A DNA stretch of 64,000 nt from QYQL01 sp041674265 (GCA_041674265.1 JBAYWC010000001.1:55741-119740), one strand, 5' to 3'. Positions 48,480 through 57,388 are shown, counted from the first letter of the stretch. Made by a program: numbers and translations. The notes: generated from the sequence alone by a model not told the origin.

Positions 48480-50159
48480 TCAAAACTCCGCTTCCGGGCC
48501 CGCAAGGGTCGCGATATGGTATTCGTACCCCTGCTCGCAGAGAAACAGTTGGCGGTTCATGGCGAAGTCCTGCTCGACCGAGTCGTGGGAGACGATCGAG
48601 TAGAAGTGAGCCTGGTTTTCGCCGGGTTTCGGGCGCAGGATCCTTCCGAGTCGCTGGGCCTCCTCCTGTCGCGAGCCGAACATTCCGGAAACCTGGATGG
48701 CGACCGAGGCGTCGGGCAGGTCGATCGAGAAATTGGCGACTTTGGAGACAACGAGCGCGCGGAGCTTTCCACCGCGGAAGTCATCGAACAGGGCATCCCG
48801 GCGCGCCTGCGGGGTCGAGCCCTTGATGATCGGAATGCCGAGTTCTTCGGCGAGCCCGCTGATCTGTCCGATATACATCCCGATGATCAGCGCCGGCTCG
48901 CCGGAGTGGCGGTCGAGGAGCCGCCGCACGATGCGCAGCTTTTCCGGGTTCTCCGAGGCGATCCGGAATTTGTCCCGTGCCGGGGCGACGGCATAGTCCA
49001 TGCGTCGGGCGGATGTCATCGGGAGCCGGATCTCGGTGCAGGTGGCTTGGGCGATCCACCCCTGCTTCTCCATTTCCTTCCAGGGAACGTCGTATTTTTT
49101 CGGGCCGATGAGCGCGAAGACATCGTCTTCCTTGTTGTCCTCGCGAACGAGGGTGGCGGTGAGTCCGAGCCGGCGCCTCGCCTGGAGCGAGGCGGTGATC
49201 TGGAAGACCGGAGCCGGAAGGAGGTGGACCTCGTCATAGACGATGAGCCCCCAGTTTCTCCGGTCAAAAATGGCGAAGTGGGTGAACGGGGCATCCGCTC
49301 CCGCGCGGTGGGTGAGGATCTGGTAGGTGGCGATCGTGACCGGGCGCACCTCCTTGCTGCTGCCGCCATATTCGCCGATGGCGTCTTCCGGCAGGTCCGT
49401 CTTGTCGAGGAGTTCGCGTTTCCACTGGCGCGAGGCGCTCACGCCGGTCGCGAGGATGAGCGTGTTGGTTTTCAGCGATGCCATGCACGCGGCGGCGACG
49501 ATCGTTTTCCCGGCCCCGCATGGCAGCACGACGACCCCGGAGCCTCCCCGCTCCCCACCGAGAAAGGCGCCCGCCGCATCATTCTGATAATGCCTCAAAG
49601 AAAACGGCACCCCGCCGCAAGTCGTTTCCCGGAGCGCCACCGGCAGCGCGTCCCCGGTCGTGTAACCCGCAAGATCCTCGACCGGGTAGCCGAGCTTGAT
49701 CAACGCCTGCTTGAGCCGGCCCCGATCGGCGGGCGCAATGGCGAACGATATGTCCCCGGCCCGCTGGCCGAGGAGCCCCCCGAGGGATTTTTGGTGCGCG
49801 ATCTCCTCGGCCAGCGCGGGATCACGGGCGGTGAGCGCAAGACTGTCCTCCGCACGCGTGAGCCGCAGCGCGCCATAGCGTCCGGCGAAGTCCCGGATGC
49901 TCGCCCCCACATGTTCGGGCAGCGGATACTTCGTGAACCTCTCCAGCGCGCCGAGGATGACGCCCGCGCTTTCCCCGATCGCGCAGGCATTCCAGATCGA
50001 AAGCGGGGTGAGCCGGTAGGTGTGGACGTGCTCGGGCGATTTGACCAACTCCGCAAAGCGGGCGAGCGCGTCCCGCGCGTCTTCATAGAGCGGGTTGTCC
50101 ACCTCCAGTAGGACCGTGTGGTCGCCTTGGACGATCAGAGGGTTTTGTGACGGGGACAT
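48480..50159 (-). CDS. XPB/Rad25-type DNA repair helicase
   Basis: Superfamily 2 DNA helicase of the bacterial XPB type. The 559-aa product has an N-terminal helicase-associated region with HVHTYRLTPLSIWNACAIG. A damage-recognition-like region precedes the motor, then Q/Ia motifs FSLRHYQNDAAGAFL. Walker A is VVLPCGAGKTIVAA near 209-222, the DEVH box YDEVHLLPA, and motif III LGLTATLVREDNKED. Domain 2 has FSIDLPDASVAIQVSG, then motif VI EEAQRLGRILRPK (QRxGRxxR). Bacterial XPB proteins usually sit beside a helicase-associated protein, found here at 51244-53307. The two genes are split by a vapBC pair on the opposite strand. Confidence 0.92.
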   Translation of the reverse strand: MSPSQNPLIVQGDHTVLLEVDNPLYEDARDALARFAELVKSPEHVHTYRLTPLSIWNACAIGESAGVILGALERFTKYPLPEHVGASIRDFAGRYGALRLTRAEDSLALTARDPALAEEIAHQKSLGGLLGQRAGDISFAIAPADRGRLKQALIKLGYPVEDLAGYTTGDALPVALRETTCGGVPFSLRHYQNDAAGAFLGGERGGSGVVVLPCGAGKTIVAAACMASLKTNTLILATGVSASRQWKRELLDKTDLPEDAIGEYGGSSKEVRPVTIATYQILTHRAGADAPFTHFAIFDRRNWGLIVYDEVHLLPAPVFQITASLQARRRLGLTATLVREDNKEDDVFALIGPKKYDVPWKEMEKQGWIAQATCTEIRLPMTSARRMDYAVAPARDKFRIASENPEKLRIVRRLLDRHSGEPALIIGMYIGQISGLAEELGIPIIKGSTPQARRDALFDDFRGGKLRALVVSKVANFSIDLPDASVAIQVSGMFGSRQEEAQRLGRILRPKPGENQAHFYSIVSHDSVEQDFAMNRQLFLCEQGYEYHIATLAGPEAEF

Positions 50160-50199
50160 GCGCCTTCTTATACCGCGGAGGGAGGGGTTGTCCGCGAAA

Positions 50200-50514
50200 A
50201 TGATCCAAAAAATTATCTCCCCGCCCCTGCGAATCTGCGTTCACATGGCCTGCATGAAGGATCATCTTTTTTCACTGAATGCCGATCCGCTGGAGGGGAT
50301 TTTACGGAAATCCGGCTCCTGTCGGCGCGCCCAGAAAGCCGTGATTTTCGATTGGGAGGATCCCGCCCGGGCAGCGCTTCTGGCGAGCAGTTCGGAAACT
50401 TCCCGCCTCTGCCACCACGCGGGCGAAAACCGGATCGCCGTCCCCGCCGCAAAGCCCGCGGCTTTCACCCGGGCCGCCCGCCGAATGGGATACATCCTGC
50501 CGTCCGGCTCCTGA
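50200..50514 (+). CDS. Hypothetical small protein upstream of vapBC
   Basis: A 104-aa frame from ATG 50200, with a GGAGGGG stretch about 13-19 bp before it. The product includes HMACMKDHLFSLNADPLEGI, AVIFDWEDPARAALLASSS and FTRAARRMGYILPSGS, with no TM helix. An internal ATG at 50245 is an alternative start. Composition resembles a real protein and the opposite-strand frames lack features. It lies between the divergent xpb start and vapB on the strand of vapBC. I do not recognise it. Confidence 0.4.
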   Translation: MIQKIISPPLRICVHMACMKDHLFSLNADPLEGILRKSGSCRRAQKAVIFDWEDPARAALLASSSETSRLCHHAGENRIAVPAAKPAAFTRAARRMGYILPSGS

Positions 50515-50603
50515 TCGCAAAAGCAAACCTGCAAGAAAACAGCGCGTTTTCATCGCAACTGCGTAAAAATACTTCAGGGCCGGACTTGTCACCGCGCACC
50601 GAT

Positions 50604-50622
50604 TGCCATACTTGGTATGGCA
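50604..50622 (+). promoter_or_regulatory. vapBC operator (perfect inverted repeat overlapping the vapB start)
   Basis: TGCCATAC-TTG-GTATGGCA, 8-bp arms with a 3-bp spacer, ends on the A of the vapB ATG. VapB antitoxins typically bind GTAT/ATAC-containing inverted repeats in their own promoter and repress together with VapC. The overlap with the start codon would let binding block expression directly, and may mean the mRNA has almost no leader. Confidence 0.7.
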
Positions 50623-50876
50623 TGAAGATGACGATGCACATTGACGAGGAATTGCTCGCCCGGGTGATTGCCGCGCACGGTTTTGCGAGCAAGACCGAGG
50701 CGGTTGAGATGGCGTTGAGGGAGATGGACAGGAAGACCAGGCTCAAGGAGTATTTCAAGAACGGGCTCGGGTGGACGAAGGAAGAAATGAAAAACGCCTT
50801 CGATCCCGATTACGATGTCATGGCGCTCCGCGTCGCAGAGAGCCCCCAAAAATATGGCAAGCGTCGCGCTCGTTGA
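50622..50876 (+). CDS. vapB: VapB-type antitoxin
   Basis: Type II antitoxin. The 84-aa product has an N-terminal ribbon-helix-helix-like DNA-binding part: MKMTMHIDEELLARVIAAHG, then FASKTEAVEMALREM (residues ~20-35), the VapB/Arc pattern. The C-terminal toxin-neutralising tail is LKEYFKNGLGWTKEEMKNAFDPDYD. ATG 50622 is fixed by the operator and the domain; the frame is open further up without features. Its last 23 bases overlap vapC, the usual coupling of antitoxin and toxin. Confidence 0.85.
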   Translation: MKMTMHIDEELLARVIAAHGFASKTEAVEMALREMDRKTRLKEYFKNGLGWTKEEMKNAFDPDYDVMALRVAESPQKYGKRRAR

Positions 50877-51243
50877 CAGCAACGTCTTCATCGCGCTGGC
50901 GCGGCGCGGCGAGGATGCCCCCCGGTGGCTCGGCAGCCGGTTTGAGGACATCTACACCTGCGGCATGGTGCGGTTGGAGGTTTTGCGCGGGATAAAGAAT
51001 CCGCGCCGGCGAGACGATATGGCCGCGTTTTTCAACGTGCTCTGCCCCGTGCAAACCGACAACAAGCTCTGGGAGCAGGCGGCGGAGCTTGGCTGGGAAC
51101 TCGACCGCTGCGGCCATACGATCCCCGGACCGGATATTCTCATCGCGGCGTGTGCCATTCGCGCTGGAGTGCCCGTGCTGACAGCCGACAAGCACTTTGA
51201 AAATATCCCCGGCCTGTTCGTGATCCCGTTCCCGGTGCCCTGA
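50854..51243 (+). CDS. vapC: VapC-type PIN-domain ribonuclease toxin
   Basis: PIN-domain endoribonuclease expected to cleave tRNA or rRNA when VapB is lost. The 129-aa product has all acidic positions: D8 in ALVDSNVFIALA, E in MVRLEVLRGIKNP, D in HTIPGPDILIAACA and D in VLTADKHFENIPG. So it looks active, unlike the PIN protein at 24.7 kb. ATG 50854 follows from the 23-base overlap with vapB. Its stop TGA directly abuts the stop of the convergent helicase-associated gene (TGA|TCA), with no intergenic base. Confidence 0.92.
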   Translation: MASVALVDSNVFIALARRGEDAPRWLGSRFEDIYTCGMVRLEVLRGIKNPRRRDDMAAFFNVLCPVQTDNKLWEQAAELGWELDRCGHTIPGPDILIAACAIRAGVPVLTADKHFENIPGLFVIPFPVP

Positions 51244-53307
51244 TCAGCGGGATTTTCTGTAGAATCCGGCTTTTTCAAGCCGGTTTTTATCCGGGCCTCT
51301 CAGAGGCCGGATGACCTCGAGGCAGGAGCCGCCGAGGATTTTCGTGGCATGCGGCGCGAGCGCGTGGATATGGAGGGCGGCCTCGGGAGAATCGCAGCGC
51401 AGGACCTCCATGGAATGGATGGAATACGTCTGTCGCGCTGCCGCCCACGCAGACAACTCGGCCGAGACATTTTTCGGGAGTTCGTGTCCGGCCGTTTTGC
51501 GGAGGGTTTCGCCGATCTGCTCCACCTCGAGGCCGCGGTGCAGGGCGGATTGCACGGAGGCTTTTGTCAGGCGGAACACCGCGCCCGTTCCGGCGCCCGT
51601 CCGCTCGCTGAACGCCCCGAGATCGACTTCTGCCCGAAGGTTGGGGCCGAGGAAAACGATTTCAAAATTCGGCTGGACGACGACCCGGCCGGCGGCGGGT
51701 TCCCTGGGGAGGTCGAGCGATCGCGTCGCGCCGAGATAGTAGCGCCCGATGCCGGTCAGGGCGATGGTGGTCGTCTCCGCGGTTTTCCCCAACCGGACCG
51801 CCCCGAGCGGGACGAGGCGGGTTTCCAGAAATGTCCGAAGCTCGCCCAGCACTTCCGGACCGAGTGTCGCGGTCTCCCGCTTTTTCCAATCCCATCCTCC
51901 GTAGGTGCCGGGAACCGCAAGAAAGAGAAAGCCGTCGCGTCCCACGGCGCTGAAGAGCGGATTGTGGTGCTCGGAGGCGAACTCGAGAAACTCCCGCAGC
52001 GGCACGGGGCCGCCATCCCCCGGCAGTTGCAGGAAGGCCTTCGAGAGGCCGGCCTCCAGGGGGATGATGTCGGATTCGAGCCGGGAGGTCCGGAATTTTC
52101 CGCAGGCCTGGGCGAAGTTCCAATTCGAGTTGTGCCAGCCTTTTTTCCATCGCCTGGCCATCAGCTTGTCGAGAACGACGCGGCAACGTTCCCGCGCGTC
52201 GAGCTTGAGCCAGCGGGTTCCCTCGGCTGTTGCGGCCAGGCTTCCACGGTTTTCGAAAGTGAAAAACCCGAACGAAAAAGCCGCGCCCACGGCCACCTGG
52301 ACCCGCGGGGTTGTCTGATAGAGCCCGTCGCAGACCCATGCGGGCACCGGAGCCAGCGCGCGGGTGAGGTCCTTCGCTTTCGCGGCATAAAGCTCGAGCA
52401 TTTTTCCCTGCTTCACGGGCAGGGGCTCCGCGGCAGCGGCAAGAACCACCGCCGACAAATCATCGAGAAAGAACGGATGGCCGAAGGATTCCCGGGGCTC
52501 CTTGCAACCGGCGGGCGGGGCGCTCCTTCTGCCTGGGGTGTCGAGTTTCTGGCGGACCGGCGGCCAGAGGCCGGCGACGAGATCGCCGGAAGCCGCGTCA
52601 TAAGCGAGGACGATCAGGACATGGTTTGTGAGCGAGCGGAGCGCCTTGGCCAGGATTCCCCCCCGATGGAAATCCACCAGTTCTTCCGCCAGTTCGCGGA
52701 GCGGGACCGGGGGCTTCGATCCGGCGACGCGGGAGAGCAGCCGCTTCGCGCATTCGGTCACCTGTTGCCCGGTGAAGAGCTTGAGGATGTCGCCGGCGCG
52801 ATCCGCCTGGCTCCAGAATTTCTCCCAGGCCGCGCCGGACTCACCGGGGGGGATTTTCAGAAACTCGCGCAGGCGCCTGGGGGATCCGAAGCGGGAAGGA
52901 TCAATGTCCAGCTCGCGGGGCTCCCAACTGTATCTGTTGTAATACCCCCTGTGAAATTCGCGCCCGGCCGCCTCGCCAAAGATGTGCAGCCCCAAAAAAT
53001 CCGCATGCTTTTTTGCGTCGAACGGCGCGGAAAAAACCGATCCGGCGGAATGATAAACCTGCATGAGCCGGCAGACGATGAGCCATCCGGATGCGGCGAC
53101 GCCCGCCGGCTTGAATTTCAATACTTCCGGGCGCTGCTCGACTTTTTCCTTTTGAAAGGAGGGGCGGATACGGTCATCCGTGTGGGCGATCAGGGGCATG
53201 GCCAAGATGGCGGTCTTGTCTTTTTCCGGCAGACTTCTCCACCGGTCGCCGCAGTCGATCCACTGGCTCCAGTATTCTTCGGTGACGGGGGAGGGGGAGT
53301 TCTTCAT
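51244..53307 (-). CDS. Helicase-associated (Helicase_C_3) protein, XPB partner
   Basis: A 687-aa protein of the helicase-associated family (Pfam Helicase_C_3 type) that occurs next to XPB in many bacteria, where it is thought to work with the helicase. It begins with YWSQWIDCGDRWRSLPEKDK and is largely helical with winged-helix-like segments. The conserved C-terminal domain spans about 530-670: RVVVQPNFEIVFLGPNLRAE, FRLTKASVQSALHRGLEVEQ and HSMEVLRCDSPEAALHI. No nuclease motif is evident. Its start overlaps the TIGR03663 stop by ATGA, so the two are co-transcribed. Confidence 0.82.
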   Translation of the reverse strand: MKNSPSPVTEEYWSQWIDCGDRWRSLPEKDKTAILAMPLIAHTDDRIRPSFQKEKVEQRPEVLKFKPAGVAASGWLIVCRLMQVYHSAGSVFSAPFDAKKHADFLGLHIFGEAAGREFHRGYYNRYSWEPRELDIDPSRFGSPRRLREFLKIPPGESGAAWEKFWSQADRAGDILKLFTGQQVTECAKRLLSRVAGSKPPVPLRELAEELVDFHRGGILAKALRSLTNHVLIVLAYDAASGDLVAGLWPPVRQKLDTPGRRSAPPAGCKEPRESFGHPFFLDDLSAVVLAAAAEPLPVKQGKMLELYAAKAKDLTRALAPVPAWVCDGLYQTTPRVQVAVGAAFSFGFFTFENRGSLAATAEGTRWLKLDARERCRVVLDKLMARRWKKGWHNSNWNFAQACGKFRTSRLESDIIPLEAGLSKAFLQLPGDGGPVPLREFLEFASEHHNPLFSAVGRDGFLFLAVPGTYGGWDWKKRETATLGPEVLGELRTFLETRLVPLGAVRLGKTAETTTIALTGIGRYYLGATRSLDLPREPAAGRVVVQPNFEIVFLGPNLRAEVDLGAFSERTGAGTGAVFRLTKASVQSALHRGLEVEQIGETLRKTAGHELPKNVSAELSAWAAARQTYSIHSMEVLRCDSPEAALHIHALAPHATKILGGSCLEVIRPLRGPDKNRLEKAGFYRKSR

Positions 53308-54890
53308 TGGTTTTTGGGCTGAAAATCAGGTTCGCTATCGAAATAGGTTTTGAAAACCGGTGCGGCGAAGTAGGCGGTGCATTCCTCCTGGGCGCTCCGG
53401 AGGTGGAAGTTGCGCTTGAAGTAGGCCTGGTTGAGATGCTTTTCGACCTCGGCCTCGCGCGTTTTCTCAACGGCGATGAATCCGGCATTCCAATCCGACG
53501 GGCGCTGGTCCTTGTTGTAATACCCCACCCGGGTGAAGTCTCCGAGCAACCAGGGGAGGGGATAATAGCTGTCGAGAAGGATCAGCCCGCCCATGTGGTA
53601 ATTCACGGGATCTTTTGCCGCGAGCGAAAGCAGAGGGCCGGTGAAATGGGTGATTTCCGGATAAGTCTGGACGTAGACATAAGGTTCCTTGTCATCGGCA
53701 AACTTCTCGAAGTTCAGCCGCCAACAAAGAACCAGCGAACCCGCAAACAGCGGAGCCATCACGAGCCAGGGCAGAAATCTTTTTTGCCAGAGTTCCGCCC
53801 ACTCGCCGAGCAGGGTGCCCAGGACGAGATAAAACGGCCAGAGGATGGAAATGATGCACCACGGGGTTTTGTAGGGGATGATCGAATAAGCGAGGAGCAC
53901 ACCTCCTGCCATGATCGCCGCATAGCGGAGGCGGGCGTCCGAAGGCGCGATATAGCGCAGACAGGCCGCCAACCCGGCCAGGGCCGGCCATTCGTAGTGG
54001 GCCATGAGGAAGACCCAATAGCAGTTCACCGGCCCGATCTGATACGTCGTTTTTTCATGGCCGGCCGCCTGGACTCCGGTTTGAAACCACGCGGCGAATG
54101 TTTGGTAGAGACCCTTCAACGAGGAGAAATCGAGAAAATTTCCCGAGTAGAAAAAGACGATGAGGAGGATCGAAAGTCCGGCGGCCAGGATCCCGTCGTC
54201 TCTCGTCCAGAGTTGTTTCGCCACCGGCCATGCGGGGCGGGATGGCAGGAGGCGCTGCCAGCCCCGGAGAACAAGCCCGGCAAGCAGAAAACATCCCACA
54301 TGGAGAAGATAGGTTTCTTTTGTCAGGACCAGTCCGGTGACAGAAAAGACCGCCGTGAAAAAATACCTGCGCCCGCCGGATTTCCAAAGGCCCAGGATTC
54401 CCCACAACAACAGAATCGAGAAAAGCGCCTGCCAGGATTCATGGATGGAATATCGACCGTAAAAGACATAGGCCGGCGAGACCGCCATCGCGAGGGCCGA
54501 GATCCTGGCTGTCCGGCTCCCGAAGAATTCCCGGAACCGCAGGGTCGCCCACACGCAGAGGATGCTTGCGATGATCGCCGGCAATCGGAGGGCCCAAAGG
54601 TGGCGTCCAAAAAGAGCCTGCGACAAGAAGACCGCGTAAAAATGCAGCGGCCCGTGATAGTTGGTGGGGTCGTAGTGGTAGTATCCGTTCGCCGTCATCT
54701 GATCGGCGAACCAGCCATTCACTCCCTCGTCAAAATGGGGCGGCTTGACCTCGATCAGCCAAAGGCGCAGGAAAATCGCAATGCAGAAAATCGTGATTTC
54801 AGGCAAAGGGAGCTTGGACAGGCGGGCAGGCACTCGCTTGGGATAATCCGGAGACCCATGCCGATCAAGCCCTGCGATGGAGGGGATCAT
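53304..54890 (-). CDS. TIGR03663-family membrane glycosyltransferase (PMT/ArnT-like)
   Basis: GT-C-fold membrane protein of the PMT/ArnT superfamily, TIGR03663 group. The 528-aa product has about eleven TM helices and the diagnostic first periplasmic loop RLWLIEVKPPHFDEGVNGWF, with the DE pair near residues 54-55, then YYHYDPTNYHGPLHFYAV. The C-terminal soluble part has LLDSYYPLPWLLGDF and ends beyond TAYFAAPVF. It would transfer a sugar from a lipid carrier to an unknown acceptor. It heads the minus-strand unit with the XPB partner. Such pairing with DNA repair genes has no obvious logic. Confidence 0.85.
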   Translation of the reverse strand: MIPSIAGLDRHGSPDYPKRVPARLSKLPLPEITIFCIAIFLRLWLIEVKPPHFDEGVNGWFADQMTANGYYHYDPTNYHGPLHFYAVFLSQALFGRHLWALRLPAIIASILCVWATLRFREFFGSRTARISALAMAVSPAYVFYGRYSIHESWQALFSILLLWGILGLWKSGGRRYFFTAVFSVTGLVLTKETYLLHVGCFLLAGLVLRGWQRLLPSRPAWPVAKQLWTRDDGILAAGLSILLIVFFYSGNFLDFSSLKGLYQTFAAWFQTGVQAAGHEKTTYQIGPVNCYWVFLMAHYEWPALAGLAACLRYIAPSDARLRYAAIMAGGVLLAYSIIPYKTPWCIISILWPFYLVLGTLLGEWAELWQKRFLPWLVMAPLFAGSLVLCWRLNFEKFADDKEPYVYVQTYPEITHFTGPLLSLAAKDPVNYHMGGLILLDSYYPLPWLLGDFTRVGYYNKDQRPSDWNAGFIAVEKTREAEVEKHLNQAYFKRNFHLRSAQEECTAYFAAPVFKTYFDSEPDFQPKNQ

Positions 54891-55091
54891 TTCGCAAATA
54901 CTATACTCCCCGGCATGATAAATTCGGATTCTGGAAATCGGCTCTTCCCAGAATGTCCTGAGATTGCTTCGCGCCTTCGTGTCTTCGTGCGAGCCTCCTG
55001 TTTCCCGAAAACGCTATGCGGTGGAGTATCCCCGCGGCGACCCACGGACAGGGAGTGCCAGCCCATTCGGACCAGCGTCACGGGATGCGCC

Positions 55092-55655
55092 CTACTTGAG
55101 CGACTTGTTCCACTCGGCGATCCTGGCCTTCTGGGCCTCGAAGAGCGCGTCAGGAGAATCGAGGATCTCGATCTTCACGATTTTGTCGCCCTGCACGATT
55201 GCATTGACAACATCCTGCCCTTTGGTGACTTCCCCGAAGACAGTGTGCTTTCCGTCAAGGTGCGGGGTCGGCAGGTGGGTGATGAAAAATTGGCTGCCAT
55301 TTGTTCCGGGGCCGGCGTTGGCCATGGAGAAAATGCCGGCCTTGTCGTGCTTGAGACCGGTTTTGACCTCGTCTTCGAACTTGTAGCCAGGTCCGCCCAT
55401 CCCTGTGCCGGTCGGATCGCCGCCCTGGATCATGAAATTCGGGATCACACGGTGAAACGTGATGCCGTCATAATAGCCGCGTTTCGCGAGGTTGAGGTAG
55501 TTGGCAACGGTGACGGGAGCCTTCGGGGCGAACAGCGTGCCTTCGATGTCGCCCTTGTTTGTTTTTACAATGATGCGGATGTCGTCCATGGAGCGTGCGT
55601 TGGTCGCGGAGAATACGGCAAATGTCAAACTCAGAAGTAAAAGGGTGGTTTTCAT
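55092..55655 (-). CDS. Peptidyl-prolyl cis-trans isomerase, cyclophilin type, exported
   Basis: Proline isomerase of the cyclophilin family. The 187-aa precursor starts with a signal peptide MKTTLLLLSLTFAVFSATNA, so it probably acts in the periplasm. The catalytic fold shows YYDGITFHRVIPNFMIQGGD with the active-site Arg and Phe, then FSMANAGPGTNGSQFFITH, then HLDGKHTVFGEVTKGQDVV. A short C-terminal helix follows. ATG 55655 is supported by the signal peptide; the open frame back to 55697 adds nothing typical. It is divergent from the amidohydrolase gene. Confidence 0.94.
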   Translation of the reverse strand: MKTTLLLLSLTFAVFSATNARSMDDIRIIVKTNKGDIEGTLFAPKAPVTVANYLNLAKRGYYDGITFHRVIPNFMIQGGDPTGTGMGGPGYKFEDEVKTGLKHDKAGIFSMANAGPGTNGSQFFITHLPTPHLDGKHTVFGEVTKGQDVVNAIVQGDKIVKIEILDSPDALFEAQKARIAEWNKSLK

Positions 55656-55803
55656 CGGCGGAAAATGTGGCACCATTCCGGTCATGGCGCAATCCACAGT
55701 TCAAACCGGAGGAAGCATTTCGACCGCAGAGGGAGAACTTCGGCCGGATAGAGGCATCCCTGCTGGCCGATTCTCTTCTTCCTCCGTGCTCTCCGTGTGC
55801 TCC

Positions 55804-56697
55804 GTGGCTGGTCCTGGGCGGAACCGGGTTCAAATCGGTGTCGTGCAAAATGCCTGCACGGCGGACACCGCCGCCAACACCGCCGCCGCGGAGCGCGGCC
55901 TTCGCGAGGCGGCATCCCGCGGCGCGAACATCGTCTGCTTTCAGGAACTTTTTCGGTCGCTCTATTTCTGCCAGGTCGAGGATCATAAATATTTTGACCT
56001 TGCGGAGGAGATTCCGGGCGCGGGGACCACGCGGCTCGAAGCCCTCGCGCGGGAGCTGGGCGTGGTCATCATCGCCTCCCTCTTCGAGCGCCGCGCGCCC
56101 GGGCTTTACCACAACACGGCGGCCATCATCGATGCCGATGGAAAACTTCTCGGGAAATACCGCAAGATGCACATCCCGGATGATCCGCTCTTTCACGAAA
56201 AATTTTATTTCACGCCCGGCGACCTCGGGTTCCGGGCCTGGCAGACAAAATTCGGAAAGCTCGGCGTGTGCGTCTGCTGGGACCAGTGGTATCCGGAAGC
56301 CGCCCGGCTGACCGCGCTTCAAGGCGCGCAGCTCCTTTTCTACCCGACCGCCATCGGCTGGCATCCGAAGGAAAAAGCCAAATACGGCACCCGCCAGCAT
56401 TCGTCCTGGGAAACCGTCCAGCGCGGGCACGCGATCGCGAACGGATGCTATGTCGTTGTCCCGAACCGGGTCGGCCATGAAGCGCCGGATGGCGGCGAAG
56501 GCATCGAATTCTGGGGCCAAAGCTTCGTGTGCGATCCCGCCGGGCAGATCCTTGCCAAGGCATCGGCCGACCGCGAGGAAGTCCTCGTCGTCGAAGCCGA
56601 CCTCGATGCCGTGGACGCCCAGCGCACGCACTGGCCGTTCCTGCGCGACCGGCGCATCGATGCCTACGGCGACATCACCAGGCGGTTCATCGACTGA
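55804..56697 (+). CDS. aguB: N-carbamoylputrescine amidase
   Basis: Nitrilase-superfamily enzyme that hydrolyses N-carbamoylputrescine to putrescine, CO2 and NH3. The catalytic triad is visible: Glu in IVCFQELFRSLYF, Lys in YRKMHIPDDPLFHEK, Cys in GVCVCWDQWYPEAARL. The substrate-binding segment TAIGWHPKEKAKYGTRQHSS and RGHAIANGCYVVVPNR match this subfamily. The start is a problem: no ATG lies near the expected N-terminus (RNRVQIGVVQ). GTG 55804 gives ~9 extra residues that come from repeat-like DNA. Agmatine deiminase is not adjacent. comB follows after one base. Confidence 0.88.
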   Translation: MAGPGRNRVQIGVVQNACTADTAANTAAAERGLREAASRGANIVCFQELFRSLYFCQVEDHKYFDLAEEIPGAGTTRLEALARELGVVIIASLFERRAPGLYHNTAAIIDADGKLLGKYRKMHIPDDPLFHEKFYFTPGDLGFRAWQTKFGKLGVCVCWDQWYPEAARLTALQGAQLLFYPTAIGWHPKEKAKYGTRQHSSWETVQRGHAIANGCYVVVPNRVGHEAPDGGEGIEFWGQSFVCDPAGQILAKASADREEVLVVEADLDAVDAQRTHWPFLRDRRIDAYGDITRRFID

Positions 56698-56698
56698 A

Positions 56699-57388
56699 GT
56701 GATATCGATCCACGATCTCCGCGACCTCGACGACGCGCCGGATGCCGACGCGGTTGTCGTGGTCGATGTGCTGCGGGCATTCAGCACGGCGGCTGTCGCG
56801 CTCGCCCGCGGCGCCATCGAAATTTACCCCGTGCTCGATGTGGCGGAGGCGTTCGAACGCCGCGCCCGCGAGCCGGACCTCATCCTCATGGGAGAAACCG
56901 ACTGCCGGCCCATACCGGGATTCGATCTGGGGAATTCTCCGCTCGATGCCGCAGCATTTTCATTTGCCGGACGCCGCGCCGTCCAGCGCACGACTGCCGG
57001 AACCCGCGGACTGGTGACTTGCTCGACCTCTCCTTTGCTGTGGGCCGCGAGCTTTTTCGTCGCCCCGGCAACCGTCGCCGCCCTCGAGGCTTCCGGCGCC
57101 GAACACATCGCTTTCGTTATCACCGGCACCGTCCATTACGGCAGCGCGGACGAGGATCTCGCCTGCGCGGAATGGATGGCCGAACTCCTGCGGGGCCGCC
57201 GGCCGCCGGTCGAGCCGTTTCTCCGGCGCGTCTGCGAGTCCACCGCCGCCGCGATGTTCCTTGATCCCGCGAGCCCGCTCCACGCGCCCGAGGATGTGGC
57301 TTTCTGCGCCCGGGCGGGCATTTTCGATTTCTCGTTGAAAGCAGAATCCGGGGAAGAATCCCTCGTGCTCCAGGCCTGCAAAACCTGA
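56699..57388 (+). CDS. comB: 2-phosphosulfolactate phosphatase family protein (ComB)
   Basis: ComB dephosphorylates 2-phosphosulfolactate, a step of coenzyme M synthesis in methanogens; many bacteria carry ComB relatives whose role may be in sulfolactate metabolism or something else. The 229-aa product has VVVVDVLRAFSTAAVALARG near residues 16-35, GETDCRPIPGFDLGNSP, the RTTAGTRGLV motif near 100-109 and VITGTVHYGSADEDLACAEW, all ComB signatures. GTG 56699 starts one base after the aguB stop. ComA and ComC are not in the window. Confidence 0.88.
   Translation: MISIHDLRDLDDAPDADAVVVVDVLRAFSTAAVALARGAIEIYPVLDVAEAFERRAREPDLILMGETDCRPIPGFDLGNSPLDAAAFSFAGRRAVQRTTAGTRGLVTCSTSPLLWAASFFVAPATVAALEASGAEHIAFVITGTVHYGSADEDLACAEWMAELLRGRRPPVEPFLRRVCESTAAAMFLDPASPLHAPEDVAFCARAGIFDFSLKAESGEESLVLQACKT

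Noticed and set aside
53307..55640. A 777-codon plus-strand open frame opposite the TIGR03663 and cyclophilin genes
   Set aside because: No domain, signal or consistent composition; antisense of two well-supported genes.
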